64,000 bases of DNA from Tangfeifania diversioriginum (GCA_945873105.1 CAMCBW010000004.1:84666-148665); one strand, 5' to 3'; counted from the first letter of the stretch, positions 17,687 to 27,130 are shown. Notes: generated by a model not told the origin, from the letters alone. Numbers and translations are program-made.

Positions 17687-18616
17687 ATGATGAAGCATAT
17701 CCATGTAAAAAAACGTTTTGCCCTGATTAGTTTGCTTTTCATTTGTTCGGTTTGTTTCACACCGGCTGCTGTCGGACAAACCAGCATGAAAAAAGAGGCT
17801 GGTCAAACGTTGAAACTGATGACCTACAACCTGAAATATGCCAGTCCTGGCTTTGTGCCCTCCTGGGAAGTCAGGCGTGAAATGCAGGTAGCCCTTATTC
17901 GCAAGTATGCTCCTGATATCATCGGCACCCAGGAAGGTTTGAAAGAACAAATTGACTACCTGGCTGATCAGCTTCCCGAGTATGTTGTGATTGGAGAGGG
18001 AAGAAAAGGGGGCGATGATGATGAGCATATGGCTATCTTCTTTAAACGTGAAAAATTCCGTCTGCGGGAGACGCAGAGTTTTCAGCTTTCTGAGACTCCG
18101 GAAATAATAGGCAGCGGCCCTGAAGTTAATCCGCGAATGGTTACATGGGCTCGTATGGCATTGATTAACAGGGCAAAAGAGGGTGAAAAAAGTGCATATC
18201 CGCAGGATTACAGGGGGCACTGGGATAATAACCTGGAGTTCTACATTTTCAATACCCATTATTTTAATGGCCCCAATGCCGGATTGTCAAGACTCAATGC
18301 ATCAAAATTGATTCTTAAAAGGATCAATGCCCTCAGCCGGTTCGGAGAATGGAGCCCTGAACGTCCGCTGTTTCTGATGGGAGATTTTAATTGCCGTCCG
18401 GGCAGTGCACCCTATAAGGTACTTGTTGGCGGGAAGGATTCAGAAGATCCTGACCTGCTTAAAAATTCGTTTGAAGACGCTGGCAAAATTGACTGGATCC
18501 TGTACAAAGGGGCTGTGAAAGTGCTGAAGTACGAAGTAGTCGATTTCAATGTGAATGGCGCTTATCCATCAGATCACAAGCCAATATATGTCGAGTTCGA
18601 AGTGATTGACAAATGA
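17687..18616 (+). CDS. Secreted endonuclease/exonuclease/phosphatase (EEP) family protein
   Basis: 309 residues with a signal peptide (about 1-31). EEP-fold signatures: MTYNLKYA with Asn48, GTQEGL with metal-binding Glu83, THYFN, GDFNCRPGS (Asp233, Asn235) and a terminal SDHKPI with Asp296-His297. These enzymes use a divalent metal to hydrolyse phosphodiesters or phosphomonoesters, with substrates from DNA to sphingomyelin and inositol phosphates. Secretion and the sugar-enzyme context make nuclease action on chromosomal DNA unlikely. A phosphate substituent on the imported glycan is a plausible target. It is first of a block with two calcineurin-like phosphoesterases. The reverse-strand frame over this gene is a shadow. 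Confidence 0.88.
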   Translation: MMKHIHVKKRFALISLLFICSVCFTPAAVGQTSMKKEAGQTLKLMTYNLKYASPGFVPSWEVRREMQVALIRKYAPDIIGTQEGLKEQIDYLADQLPEYVVIGEGRKGGDDDEHMAIFFKREKFRLRETQSFQLSETPEIIGSGPEVNPRMVTWARMALINRAKEGEKSAYPQDYRGHWDNNLEFYIFNTHYFNGPNAGLSRLNASKLILKRINALSRFGEWSPERPLFLMGDFNCRPGSAPYKVLVGGKDSEDPDLLKNSFEDAGKIDWILYKGAVKVLKYEVVDFNVNGAYPSDHKPIYVEFEVIDK

Positions 18617-18695
18617 TCCGGGCAATTTAGCAATTGCCAGGCAAGAAGCCACTTAAAGATTGCATTAAATGAGAAGGATGTTTACAAAGGAATTT

Positions 18696-18791
18696 ATGAA
18701 ACGAACATGATGTTTCCCAACACCCAAGAGAATGATAATAATTTCGTCAACATGGAGTTCCATACTGCCTTTAAAAACAAATTATTATAGT
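18696..18791 (+). repeat. Intergenic repeat element, copy B (upstream of CPPED1-like gene)
   Basis: Near-identical to copy A at 10953-11049, nearly 8 kb away: the same ATGAAACGAACATG start, CCCAACACCCAAGAG core, GGAGTTCCATACT and an ATTATTATAGT end abutting the ATG. The conservation includes the last bases before the start codon, suggesting a duplicated 5' leader. Confidence 0.8.
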
Positions 18792-19634
18792 ATGAAAAGA
18801 GCAATCATCAGCCTGGCAATGATTTTTATTATTGCAGGGAGTGCATTGGCACAAAAGAAAAGTCCAGCTGCACCCTGGTTTTTTATCCAGATTACAGACC
18901 CGCAGTTTGGCATGTTTGACAGCAATGCAAGTTTTGAGAAGGAAACTGCTTTATATGAAAAGGCTGTTGCTAAAATAAATAATCTTAATCCTGATTTTGT
19001 GGTAATTACGGGTGATTTTGTTCATGATCCGAAATCTGTTTCCCAGATTACAGAATTCAAACGGATCACTGCAAAGATAAATCCCAAAATTCCAATTTAT
19101 TATTCGCCTGGTAATCATGATCTTGGACAAAATCCTGATGAGGCAAGCATAAAAAAGTATAAAATAAACTTTGGAGAAGATAAATTTTCATTCGCACACA
19201 AGGGCTCCTCGTTCATTGGATTTAACTCCAGCCTGATCAAAGCCAGGTTGGATAAGCCCGAACAGGATCAATACAACTGGCTTGTAAAAAAACTTAAAAA
19301 AAGCCGGGATGCGGCGCATATTATCCTGTTTTGCCACTATCCTTTTTTTAACAAAACGGTGGATGAACCCACGGCTTACTCAAACATTGACCTGGAATTC
19401 CGCGAAAAGTACCTTAACTTATTTAAAGACAATAAGGTGGATGCATTGTTTTCAGGTCATTATCACAACAACAAGCTGCTGAATTATGGTCCAATGCAAT
19501 TGGTAACCACAAGTGCGTTAGGGAAGCCACTTGGCGAAGCCCCCTCAGGACTGCGAATTGTAAAGATTTATGCTGACAAAATTGAACACCAGTATTTTGG
19601 GTTGGAAGAGCTTCCTGGTTTCGTTACATACTAA
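18792..19634 (+). CDS. Secreted calcineurin-like metallophosphoesterase (CPPED1-like)
   Basis: 280 residues from ATG 18792. An upstream in-frame ATG at 18732 lies inside repeat copy B and would disrupt the signal peptide (MKRAIISLAM... ALAQKK), so it was not used. The metal-binding motifs are in order: ITDPQFG (Asp36; Gln38 replaces the usual His), TGDFVHD (Asp75), GNHD (Asn108-His109), CHYPF and GHYHNN. The DPQ variant in motif I is typical of CPPED1-type phosphatases. Expected reaction: hydrolysis of a phosphomonoester or diester in the periplasm. The physiological substrate is unknown. It sits between another phosphatase and a beta-helix protein, all on one strand with short gaps. Confidence 0.88.
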   Translation: MKRAIISLAMIFIIAGSALAQKKSPAAPWFFIQITDPQFGMFDSNASFEKETALYEKAVAKINNLNPDFVVITGDFVHDPKSVSQITEFKRITAKINPKIPIYYSPGNHDLGQNPDEASIKKYKINFGEDKFSFAHKGSSFIGFNSSLIKARLDKPEQDQYNWLVKKLKKSRDAAHIILFCHYPFFNKTVDEPTAYSNIDLEFREKYLNLFKDNKVDALFSGHYHNNKLLNYGPMQLVTTSALGKPLGEAPSGLRIVKIYADKIEHQYFGLEELPGFVTY

Positions 19635-19651
19635 TACAAACATGAATAATT

Positions 19652-20896
19652 ATGAAGGCAAACTTATTTTTAGCACTTATCTTATTATTTGGACTTAACC
19701 AGGTAAGCGCCTCAGAATCAACAAGTATCCAGAAATTTGACGTCAAGCCGGGAAACCCGGCTGCCTTAAACAGAACCAACCTGCAAAAGGCCATTGATTG
19801 GGCATCTGCCAATGGCTCTGCCTTATATGTAGAACCATCTGAGACACCCTATGCCATTGCCGGCGGTATTATCCTGAAAAAGAATGTTTCATTGATTGGC
19901 GTGCATGGTCCGACTCCCCGTGGAACGGCGCATCCAGGCAAAAAACAGCCCGTTGGCAGTGTGTTCGCAATTACAGATAAAGAAAATGTTTTTATTACCG
20001 TAGAATCCGGGACACAAATAAAAGGTATTCAATTTTGGTATCCAGAGCAGAGCATCAAAGATCCGGCAGCCATTGTCCCATACCCGGCAACCATCCAGGT
20101 TTCTAAAACAGGCAGGGCCCAGGGAGTTTTTCTTTCATGTCTCACCTTCTACGGCGAATACCTGGCCTTCGATTTTAATGCCAGTCGTGAAAATCCATGC
20201 GAGTTGATGACCTTTGAGCACTGTTACGGCTATCCGCTCAGTGGCGAATTTATCCGGATGGATTACTGCTACGATGTGCCGCGGATTTTGCATTGTCACG
20301 TAAATCCTGCCTCACAGCGCTTTATCGGAGGTCAATTCAGCCGGGCAGTCGTGGATGCGGTGATAGCTAAAAAAACATTCGCTTACACCATCAACCACAC
20401 CGATAATGCCCAAATCATTGATCTTTTTACGTTTGGAACTTATGGTGGAATCTTGCTGGATGCCGAATCATACGGGCAACTGACCAACTTTAACTTTGAT
20501 TGCGTGGCGGTTGGTATTTTAAAACGTGGCAGTAACACGAAAAACCGGAACTGGCAGATTGCACAAGGTTCAATTATCGCCAATACAGGAGAAAAGGTGG
20601 AAAATATTCATCCAATCATTATTGAAGGACAAGGGCATACATCCCTCAGCAATGTGGAGGCATTTTCGGGTGGAAACGGTGCTTTGACCACAGTGCCTGA
20701 AAACCAGTCATGGGATTTTATCCTGGTCAGGGGCGACAAAAAGCTGACAGTTTCAATTTTTGGCAGCCGGATGAGGAATTATCTTTCCGACAAACCAATC
20801 ACCATAGAAAACAAACATGCTGTTATTCAGGCTGTTGCATGCTTCGACAAGGAGGAAAGATTATACAATCAGATTTTTGAAGGAACGGTTAAATAG
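19652..20896 (+). CDS. Secreted protein of unknown function, probable right-handed beta-helix
   Basis: 414 residues with a signal peptide (ending VSASE). I do not recognise a defined family. It starts like pectate-lyase-superfamily proteins: a segment with NRTNLQKAIDWASANGSALYVEP, then GGIILKKNVSLIGVHGP. After that come many short repeated strands (VFLSCLTFYG, MTFEHCYGY, RILHCHVNP, LTNFNFDCVAVGI, SLSNVEAFSGG) as in parallel beta-helices of GH28, PL1 and PL6-type enzymes. Catalytic residues cannot be placed, because the usual Asp or Lys-Arg patterns are not evident. The position between two phosphoesterases suggests a glycan-modifying role. It could be an uncharacterised lyase, a hydrolase or a binding protein. 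Confidence 0.7.
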   Translation: MKANLFLALILLFGLNQVSASESTSIQKFDVKPGNPAALNRTNLQKAIDWASANGSALYVEPSETPYAIAGGIILKKNVSLIGVHGPTPRGTAHPGKKQPVGSVFAITDKENVFITVESGTQIKGIQFWYPEQSIKDPAAIVPYPATIQVSKTGRAQGVFLSCLTFYGEYLAFDFNASRENPCELMTFEHCYGYPLSGEFIRMDYCYDVPRILHCHVNPASQRFIGGQFSRAVVDAVIAKKTFAYTINHTDNAQIIDLFTFGTYGGILLDAESYGQLTNFNFDCVAVGILKRGSNTKNRNWQIAQGSIIANTGEKVENIHPIIIEGQGHTSLSNVEAFSGGNGALTTVPENQSWDFILVRGDKKLTVSIFGSRMRNYLSDKPITIENKHAVIQAVACFDKEERLYNQIFEGTVK

Positions 20897-20970
20897 GATT
20901 TACGGATCAGGCCAGGCAGGTTATGAAAAGCAAAAATTTTGCGTCTCTGGTGTACTTTGCCTGACATAAA

Positions 20971-22101
20971 ATGTATCTGAACAATAAATTATCTATCAGT
21001 GTGAAAAGGTATATATTCTTAATTGGACTTCTGGTAATTGTATCATTCCAGGGCATTGCACAAAAAAGCAGTTTGCTGGTTTTGGGTGATTTGCATTATG
21101 ATTTGCTGGATGATCACGATATGACCTGGCTGGCGGCCAAACCGGATGACCTGAGGCAGGTTACCAAAGAATACACTGTTTATACCGGGAAAAACTGGAA
21201 CGATTTCATGGAGATCCTGAGACAGAAAGTTCTTTCTGCCCAACCTGCTGTCAAAGCGGTTATTCAACTGGGAGACTTGTCTGAAGGATTGGCGGGATCC
21301 GTAGAGAAGGCTGATCAAATGGCAGCGAATACCATGAAAGCTGTGGAGGCCGCCAACATGGCTATCCCCTGGATCCTTGCAAAAGGGAACCATGATATTA
21401 CCGGGCCGGGGGCAGTGGAAGCATTTCAAAAATTCTATGTGCCAATGATCCGGAAGCAAACCAATAATCCGGAAATCAAAAATGCCAGTTATTCCTATAT
21501 CTCGGGGGATGTGCAGATTACATGCCTTGACCCCTGGGATAAGAATACGGATATGGTTTCTTTTCTGGATAAAGAACTTTCGGCGTCGAAAGCAAAGTTC
21601 AAGTTTGTGGCAGTGCATGAACCTGTGATTCCTGTTACCGAGCGTTGCTGGCATACATTGAGACAAAAACCGGAACAACGTGTGAAGCTGCTCGAAGTTA
21701 TAGCACGTCATAAGGCAGTTGTACTTTGCGGCCACCTGCACCGATATTCGGTGGTAAGAAGAAATACGCCATCCGGTCCAATTGTGCAGGTGATGGTTAA
21801 CAGTGTGGTCAAGGACAGAGACTATATGAAACCGGAAAGGGTAATAACAGAATATGGTCCCTCGCTCGCTAAAAACTTACCCGAATGGCAGCCGGAAACC
21901 ATGGAGGCAAGGGAAAAAATCCTGGCAGAAGAAGCAAAATATGTCACTTTTTACAAACAAACCGATCTTCCGAGTTATGGGATCATAAAAACCGATGCAG
22001 AAAAAGGAACCATCGAGCTGGAATATTATGCTGCCTTCGGCAAGGAGCCTTATGACAGGATCAACCTTTCAGACCTCCTTAATCAGTTGAAAGATAATTA
22101 A
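20971..22101 (+). CDS. Secreted calcineurin-like metallophosphoesterase
   Basis: 376 residues with a signal peptide ending near FQGIAQ. Complete metallophosphoesterase motif set: LGDLHYD (Asp40, His42), QLGDLSEG, GNHDITG, a VHEP motif replacing the HxP form, and GHLHRYSV. It keeps the classic DxH in motif I, unlike the CPPED1-like neighbour, so the two are not recent duplicates. The C-terminal region (about 280-376) has charged helices without recognised domain. Likely role: release of phosphate from a substituent of the imported glycan or its products. This is inferred from location only; a housekeeping periplasmic phosphatase is the alternative. Confidence 0.86.
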   Translation: MYLNNKLSISVKRYIFLIGLLVIVSFQGIAQKSSLLVLGDLHYDLLDDHDMTWLAAKPDDLRQVTKEYTVYTGKNWNDFMEILRQKVLSAQPAVKAVIQLGDLSEGLAGSVEKADQMAANTMKAVEAANMAIPWILAKGNHDITGPGAVEAFQKFYVPMIRKQTNNPEIKNASYSYISGDVQITCLDPWDKNTDMVSFLDKELSASKAKFKFVAVHEPVIPVTERCWHTLRQKPEQRVKLLEVIARHKAVVLCGHLHRYSVVRRNTPSGPIVQVMVNSVVKDRDYMKPERVITEYGPSLAKNLPEWQPETMEAREKILAEEAKYVTFYKQTDLPSYGIIKTDAEKGTIELEYYAAFGKEPYDRINLSDLLNQLKDN

Positions 22102-22137
22102 TTGGCATGTTATGAACTATTATAATGTAAGTTAGCG

Positions 22138-23256
22138 ATGAATCAACATTTCAAAATAATCAACACCCTTGTCATTTTGTTTTTTGTGGGTCATGCAATG
22201 TCATCTTTGGCGGGCGGCAAGAAAAAAGAGAAATCATTTACCTATGAAAATCCTATAATTAGTAAGGATATTCCTGCTATTCGTGACCCTCAGATCATTC
22301 CGTATGATGGGGCATATTTTCTTATTGGTAGCTCACCTCCGTTTTGGGGATCAAAAAATGGAGATAATCCTTCGCCTGGTGTGAAAATGTGGCGTTCGAC
22401 AGATCTTCTTCACTGGGAATTTCACAAAATATTAATCGACAGTAATGATGTGCCCGACGGGGCATGGTATCGTGAAAAATTCTGGGCGCCAGAGATTCAT
22501 AAAAAGGGGAATAAGTACTACCTGACCTTTAATTGTCAGGATTATCAAGGTAAAACTATTTATAATGGGATGAATGTTGGCGTGGCTGTTTCAGACAAAG
22601 TTGACGGACCCTATGAGATTGTTACCAAAGATAAACCCCTTTGGGAAAATGCCAATGATGCCAGTCTTCTGACCGATGATGACGGGCGTACTTATCTCTT
22701 TGTTTCGGACATCTGGGGTTGCGAAGTTGATCTGAAAAAAATGCAACTCGTAGGGGAAAAAAAACAATTGATTAAGCGGGAACCGGGTAAATGGGATGCC
22801 GGAATAATCGAAGGTCCAATGGCATTCAAACACAATGGCACTTACTATTTGTTGTATTCATCCAATACAAGAGGATACGAAATCGGATATGCAATGGCAA
22901 AAAGTCCTTTAGGGCCTTATATTAAAGGGAAAAACAATCCTTTCTACGGAGCTCAGAATAAAAACAATCCAAACTTTTCCGGCGACCCCCAAAGTCCGTA
23001 TTTGGGTTGTGGACACAATACAATTTTTAAAGGGCCCGATGGTCGCGAATGGATTTGTTGTCATGTTGAGCTACCTTATGATGATAAGAATCCCACACAT
23101 CAATACAAAGATTTCTTCCCCAATGGAACAAAAGAAGCGAAACTGAAAGGGCCATATCGTGTAGAGTTTCTTGGAATAGATCCATTTTGGATTGATTCAA
23201 ACGGAGATTTATACAGTAATCAGCCGAGTTATACGAGGCAGACGGTTACATGGTAG
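22138..23256 (+). CDS. GH43-family beta-xylosidase/alpha-L-arabinofuranosidase-like enzyme
   Basis: 372 residues with a signal peptide (about 1-25), a five-bladed beta-propeller of the GH43/GH117 clan. The catalytic triad is readable: Asp50 in AIRDPQ (general base), Asp174 in NANDASLLTDDDG (pKa modulator) and Glu225 in GIIEGPM (general acid). WAPEIHKKGNKYYLTF and GHNTIFKGPDG are also typical. GH43 enzymes act by inversion on xylosides, arabinofuranosides and some galactosides. Here it probably trims a pentose side chain. It starts a run of GH43-GH3-GH43-GH2 genes on one strand. Substrate not determinable. Confidence 0.9.
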   Translation: MNQHFKIINTLVILFFVGHAMSSLAGGKKKEKSFTYENPIISKDIPAIRDPQIIPYDGAYFLIGSSPPFWGSKNGDNPSPGVKMWRSTDLLHWEFHKILIDSNDVPDGAWYREKFWAPEIHKKGNKYYLTFNCQDYQGKTIYNGMNVGVAVSDKVDGPYEIVTKDKPLWENANDASLLTDDDGRTYLFVSDIWGCEVDLKKMQLVGEKKQLIKREPGKWDAGIIEGPMAFKHNGTYYLLYSSNTRGYEIGYAMAKSPLGPYIKGKNNPFYGAQNKNNPNFSGDPQSPYLGCGHNTIFKGPDGREWICCHVELPYDDKNPTHQYKDFFPNGTKEAKLKGPYRVEFLGIDPFWIDSNGDLYSNQPSYTRQTVTW

Positions 23257-23329
23257 CGTTTACAAAATAAATAATTTACGTGTTCAGGGATGGGTGCTAT
23301 CCACTTAACATATTAAATGACAATAAATT

Positions 23330-25546
23330 ATGACATATAAGTCGAAGCGGTCATCTTATGGTATTCAATTTTTTAAACTATTATTTGTCTGTTTCCTGTT
23401 TGGTAATGGGATGGATTTGGTTGCGCAAACAAACGGAAAACCAGTTTATCTGAATACTGATGAGCCAATCGAAAAGCGTGTAAATGATCTGATTTCAAGG
23501 CTTACCCTGGAAGAAAAGGCTCAGCTCCTCAACCACAAGGCACCTGATCTTGAACGGTTTGATATTAAATCAGATAAATGGAACCAATGCCTTCATGGTG
23601 TTTGGTGGAACAAACCAACAACAATGTTCCCCATTTCTACAGCAATGGGTGCGACCTGGGATCCAGCGTTAATCAACGAAATGGCCTCTGTAATCTCTGA
23701 TGAAGCCCGGGCAATTTATAATGGCTGGCACAACGATTCGAATTTTGATGGGGATAAGAAGGGCCTGATCTACCGTTCCCCGGTTGTCAATGTGAGCAGA
23801 AATCCTTATTGGGGCCGCATCAATGAGACATACAGCGAAGATCCTTATTTGACTGGACGTATAGGAGTCGCCTATGTAAAGGGGCTTCAGGGAAATGATT
23901 CCAAATACCTTAAACTGGTGGCAACGTTAAAGCACTACGCCGTCAACAATGTTGAACTGGACAGATTAAAATTAAATGCGATAGTAAGTGAAAGGATGCT
24001 TTTTGAATATTGGTTGCCTCATTTTCGCGACTGTATTATTGAAGGCCAGGCTCAATCGGTTATGGCATCCTACAATGCTATCAACGGGACCCCGAACAAT
24101 ATCAATCAGTTTCTGCTAACAGATGTGCTCAAGAAGCAATGGGGTTTTCAGGGATTTGTCGTTTCGGATCTTGGCGGGGTAAAATCGATGGTACAAGGTC
24201 ATGAAAAGGGGAAAATGACCTATGAAGATGCCGTTGCCAAATCATTAATTGCCGGTTGTGATTTTTCTGATAAAGAATATATGGAGTATATACCCAAAGC
24301 AGTAAGAATGGGGATACTTCCGGTTGAGCGCCTGGATAATGCTGTATATCGGGTCATGCGGGACCGCTTTATTTTAGGTGAATTTGACCCTTCAGAGATG
24401 GTTCCTTTCAGTAAGATTCCCTTAAGCGTAATTTGCAGTCCGGAGCACCGTCAGCTATCACTAAAGGTTGCCCAAAAATCAATCGTCCTGTTAAAAAACG
24501 AGAACAATTTTCTTCCGCTTGATAAGGATAAGCTTAAAACCATTGCAGTTATCGGACCTCATGCAAATATCTTCACGGTAGGGGGATATAGCGGAATTGC
24601 CCTTAATCCGGTCACTCCGTTGCAAGGAATCAGGAATCGTGCAGCAAAGGGAACTGAAGTATTATTTTCTGTTGGGGCCGAAATGCCTCTTGAACATGGC
24701 AAGAAAGATCCGGCGCCTGCTCCTTTTAATCGGGAAGAGGAACTTAAAAAAGCAATAGAGATTGCTAAAAAAGCGGACGTGGTAATACTTTATATAGGGA
24801 CCACCCTTGGTACTGAAGCTGAAGGGCTTGATCGAAAAACACTTGGATTGCCCGGAAACCAGGAAGATCTTGTGAAAGCTATAATGGCAGTTAATTCCAA
24901 AACTGTTGTGGTTGAAATGAATGCCGGACCACTAGCGGTTCCCTGGATTAAGGAAAATGTTCCTGCAATTGTTGAAGCATGGTGGGGCGGAGAAGAAGGG
25001 GGCAATGCCACTGCTGACATTATTTTTGGGAACGTAAATCCCGGGGGAAAGATGCCTTTGACAGTATATGCTTCTGATAATCAGGTGCCTTCAAAGGATG
25101 AATATGACATCTCCAAAGGATATACCTACATGTACCTTAAAGGGGAACCTTTATTCGCTTTTGGACATGGGTTGAGTTATACCCGTTTCAAATTCTCAAA
25201 TTTGAAAATATCATCTAAAAAGATAAATACAGACGGGAATGTTCTGGTCGAAATTGATATTAAAAATGTAGGGAAAAGCGATGGTGACGAAGTTGTTCAG
25301 CTGTATATCCATGATGTAAAATGCAGTGAAATACGACCGGTGAAAGAACTGCGGGGATTTGAAAGAGTATCCTTAAAAGCAGAAGAATTAAAGACTGTTT
25401 CGTTTAAAATTCCGGCAGAAAAACTGGCCTTTTATGATGAAGGAACACACCAATTCCTTGTGGAACCTGGCACTTTTGAGGTATTAATCGGTAGTTCGTC
25501 AGATGATATTCGACTTAAAGATAAAATTAGCGTAGTCAGAAAATAA
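23330..25546 (+). CDS. GH3-family beta-glycosidase (beta-xylosidase/beta-glucosidase-like)
   Basis: 738 residues with a signal peptide ending LVAQT. Full GH3 architecture: an (alpha/beta)8 domain with EKRVNDLISRLTLEEKAQLL, VVSDLGGVKSM with nucleophile Asp280, and VATLKHYAVNN; an alpha/beta sandwich domain (IVLLKNENNFLPLD to about residue 600); and a fibronectin type III-like C-terminal domain (DEVVQLYIHD). The arrangement resembles bacterial beta-xylosidases and beta-glucosidases. It removes terminal beta-linked sugars from oligosaccharides in the periplasm. Flanking GH43 genes make a xylose-containing side chain an attractive but unproven target. It follows the GH43 gene with a 73-base gap without recognisable hairpin. 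Confidence 0.95.
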   Translation: MTYKSKRSSYGIQFFKLLFVCFLFGNGMDLVAQTNGKPVYLNTDEPIEKRVNDLISRLTLEEKAQLLNHKAPDLERFDIKSDKWNQCLHGVWWNKPTTMFPISTAMGATWDPALINEMASVISDEARAIYNGWHNDSNFDGDKKGLIYRSPVVNVSRNPYWGRINETYSEDPYLTGRIGVAYVKGLQGNDSKYLKLVATLKHYAVNNVELDRLKLNAIVSERMLFEYWLPHFRDCIIEGQAQSVMASYNAINGTPNNINQFLLTDVLKKQWGFQGFVVSDLGGVKSMVQGHEKGKMTYEDAVAKSLIAGCDFSDKEYMEYIPKAVRMGILPVERLDNAVYRVMRDRFILGEFDPSEMVPFSKIPLSVICSPEHRQLSLKVAQKSIVLLKNENNFLPLDKDKLKTIAVIGPHANIFTVGGYSGIALNPVTPLQGIRNRAAKGTEVLFSVGAEMPLEHGKKDPAPAPFNREEELKKAIEIAKKADVVILYIGTTLGTEAEGLDRKTLGLPGNQEDLVKAIMAVNSKTVVVEMNAGPLAVPWIKENVPAIVEAWWGGEEGGNATADIIFGNVNPGGKMPLTVYASDNQVPSKDEYDISKGYTYMYLKGEPLFAFGHGLSYTRFKFSNLKISSKKINTDGNVLVEIDIKNVGKSDGDEVVQLYIHDVKCSEIRPVKELRGFERVSLKAEELKTVSFKIPAEKLAFYDEGTHQFLVEPGTFEVLIGSSSDDIRLKDKISVVRK

Positions 25547-25564
25547 TTCAACTGAAAATGCATT

Positions 25565-27130
25565 ATGAAAGTGTCACACTATAAATATTATTGTTTTATC
25601 CTTATTGGGCTTCTGAATTTTACGCCGCTAATGAGTTTTGCACAAAACAGGACAGGCTATTCCAATCCTGTCATTAAGGGAGATTTCCCGGATCCCTCCA
25701 TTATTCGTGTTGGTAATATGTTTTATGCCGCAGGGACAAGCTGTGATTTTGGACCCAATTATCCCTTATATGAATCGACAGATTTGGTTAACTGGAAGCA
25801 CATAGGAGCTGTTTTCAAGGAACAGCCAAAATGGACCTCTGATGATTTCTGGGCCCCGGAGCTTTTTTATAATGATGGCACATTCTATGTTTACTATACA
25901 GCCAAACGAAAGGACAATAGAATCGCATGTATTGGAGTAGCTACTACCAATGATATTCACAAGGGTTTTACTGATCATGGCATAATAGTAGAATGGGGAG
26001 AAGAAGCAATTGATTCATACGTGTTTAAGGATGATGACGGGAAATTGTATATTATATGGAAAGCCTTTGGATTAACCAAGGGACGAAAAGTAGAACTCCT
26101 GGCCTCCGAACTGAATAAGGATGGCCTGAGTATGGTCGGAGAACCTTTTACACTAACAGATCATACAAAGGGATGGATCGGGGCAGGAGATGAAGGTCAA
26201 TGTATGATCAAGTTTGAAGGCTTTTACTATTTGTTTTATTCGATAGGTGGTTGCTGCGATAACCGCTGTAATTACCGGGTTATGGTGGCTCGTTCAAGGA
26301 ATCTAAAATCGGGATGGGAGCAATATGGTGAGAATCCAATCCTCGAGGGGGGAGAAATTTGGAAATGTTCCGGTCATGGCACGTTGGTTGAAACACCCGA
26401 TAAACGCTGCTTCTATTTGTACCATGCTTATAATGGAGTCGATTTCGAGTTTATCGGCAGACAAGGGATGCTCGACGAAGTGGTTTGGAACAAACAAACT
26501 GGCTGGCCCTACTTCAAAAACGGTAAAAATCCTTCTGTAACGGCGGAAACTCCTTTTAAGAATACAGTGCAAAAGAAGGAATCTGTCTGGATTGACGATT
26601 TTTCCTCAGTAAGCTCCCAATTCTTTTGGGAATGGGACATTAATCTTCCAAAACCCGCTGTTAATATTGAAAATGGGCAAATGGCTATTACAAAAAGCAA
26701 CAGCGGAATCTCTTTTTTGGGGTTGAGGCCTCAGTCCGGCGATTATCAACTGATGACCAAAGTAATTCCAACCGCCGGATTCAGTGGGGTAGGTGTGTAC
26801 AGCAATCAGCAAAACTTTATTGCTTTTGTTGTCAGTGAGTCAGAACTGGTACTTTATAAAATCAATAAAGGGGAAAAAGAGATTTTGTCAAAGGTGAACC
26901 TCATGAAAAATAAATCGATGTTTTTAAAATATGAAGCCATTGATGGTCGCTATTTCAGGTTTTTCTGGTCAGAGGATGGGGTCAAATGGATACCTGCAAA
27001 AGCAAGCGAAAATGACCGGGTTGACGGAACTTTTGTTGCACAATGGGGATTCTCACCTCGTGTGGGATTTATAATGGACGGAAGTGAGTGTGGTACTTCC
27101 AAATATTCGGAGTTGAAAGTTCAGTATTAA
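25565..27130 (+). CDS. GH43-family enzyme with C-terminal beta-sandwich domain
   Basis: 521 residues with a signal peptide ending MSFAQN. The N-terminal five-bladed propeller (about 30-320) has the triad Asp43 in DFPDPS, Asp150 in AIDSYVFKDDDG and Glu210 in GDEGQCM. The C-terminal part (about 340-521; WIDDFSSVSSQFFWEWD, GLRPQSGDYQLMTKV, FFWSEDGVKWIPA) matches the beta-sandwich (DUF1349/GH43 C2-like) often fused to beta-xylosidases. It is clearly different from the single-domain GH43 at 22138. Likely action: removal of xylose or arabinose residues. It begins 18 bases after the GH3 gene and ends 12 bases before the GH2 gene, so these form one transcript. Confidence 0.92.
   Translation: MKVSHYKYYCFILIGLLNFTPLMSFAQNRTGYSNPVIKGDFPDPSIIRVGNMFYAAGTSCDFGPNYPLYESTDLVNWKHIGAVFKEQPKWTSDDFWAPELFYNDGTFYVYYTAKRKDNRIACIGVATTNDIHKGFTDHGIIVEWGEEAIDSYVFKDDDGKLYIIWKAFGLTKGRKVELLASELNKDGLSMVGEPFTLTDHTKGWIGAGDEGQCMIKFEGFYYLFYSIGGCCDNRCNYRVMVARSRNLKSGWEQYGENPILEGGEIWKCSGHGTLVETPDKRCFYLYHAYNGVDFEFIGRQGMLDEVVWNKQTGWPYFKNGKNPSVTAETPFKNTVQKKESVWIDDFSSVSSQFFWEWDINLPKPAVNIENGQMAITKSNSGISFLGLRPQSGDYQLMTKVIPTAGFSGVGVYSNQQNFIAFVVSESELVLYKINKGEKEILSKVNLMKNKSMFLKYEAIDGRYFRFFWSEDGVKWIPAKASENDRVDGTFVAQWGFSPRVGFIMDGSECGTSKYSELKVQY

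Noticed and set aside
21043..21741. 232-aa minus-strand frame
   Set aside because: Overlaps the metallophosphoesterase, which has all its metal motifs; no signal or domain in the shadow.
23300..23329. CATATTAAATGACA before the GH3 gene as a second regulator operator
   Set aside because: Only one imperfect copy, no 20-base direct repeat, and AT-rich words of this kind are expected by chance.
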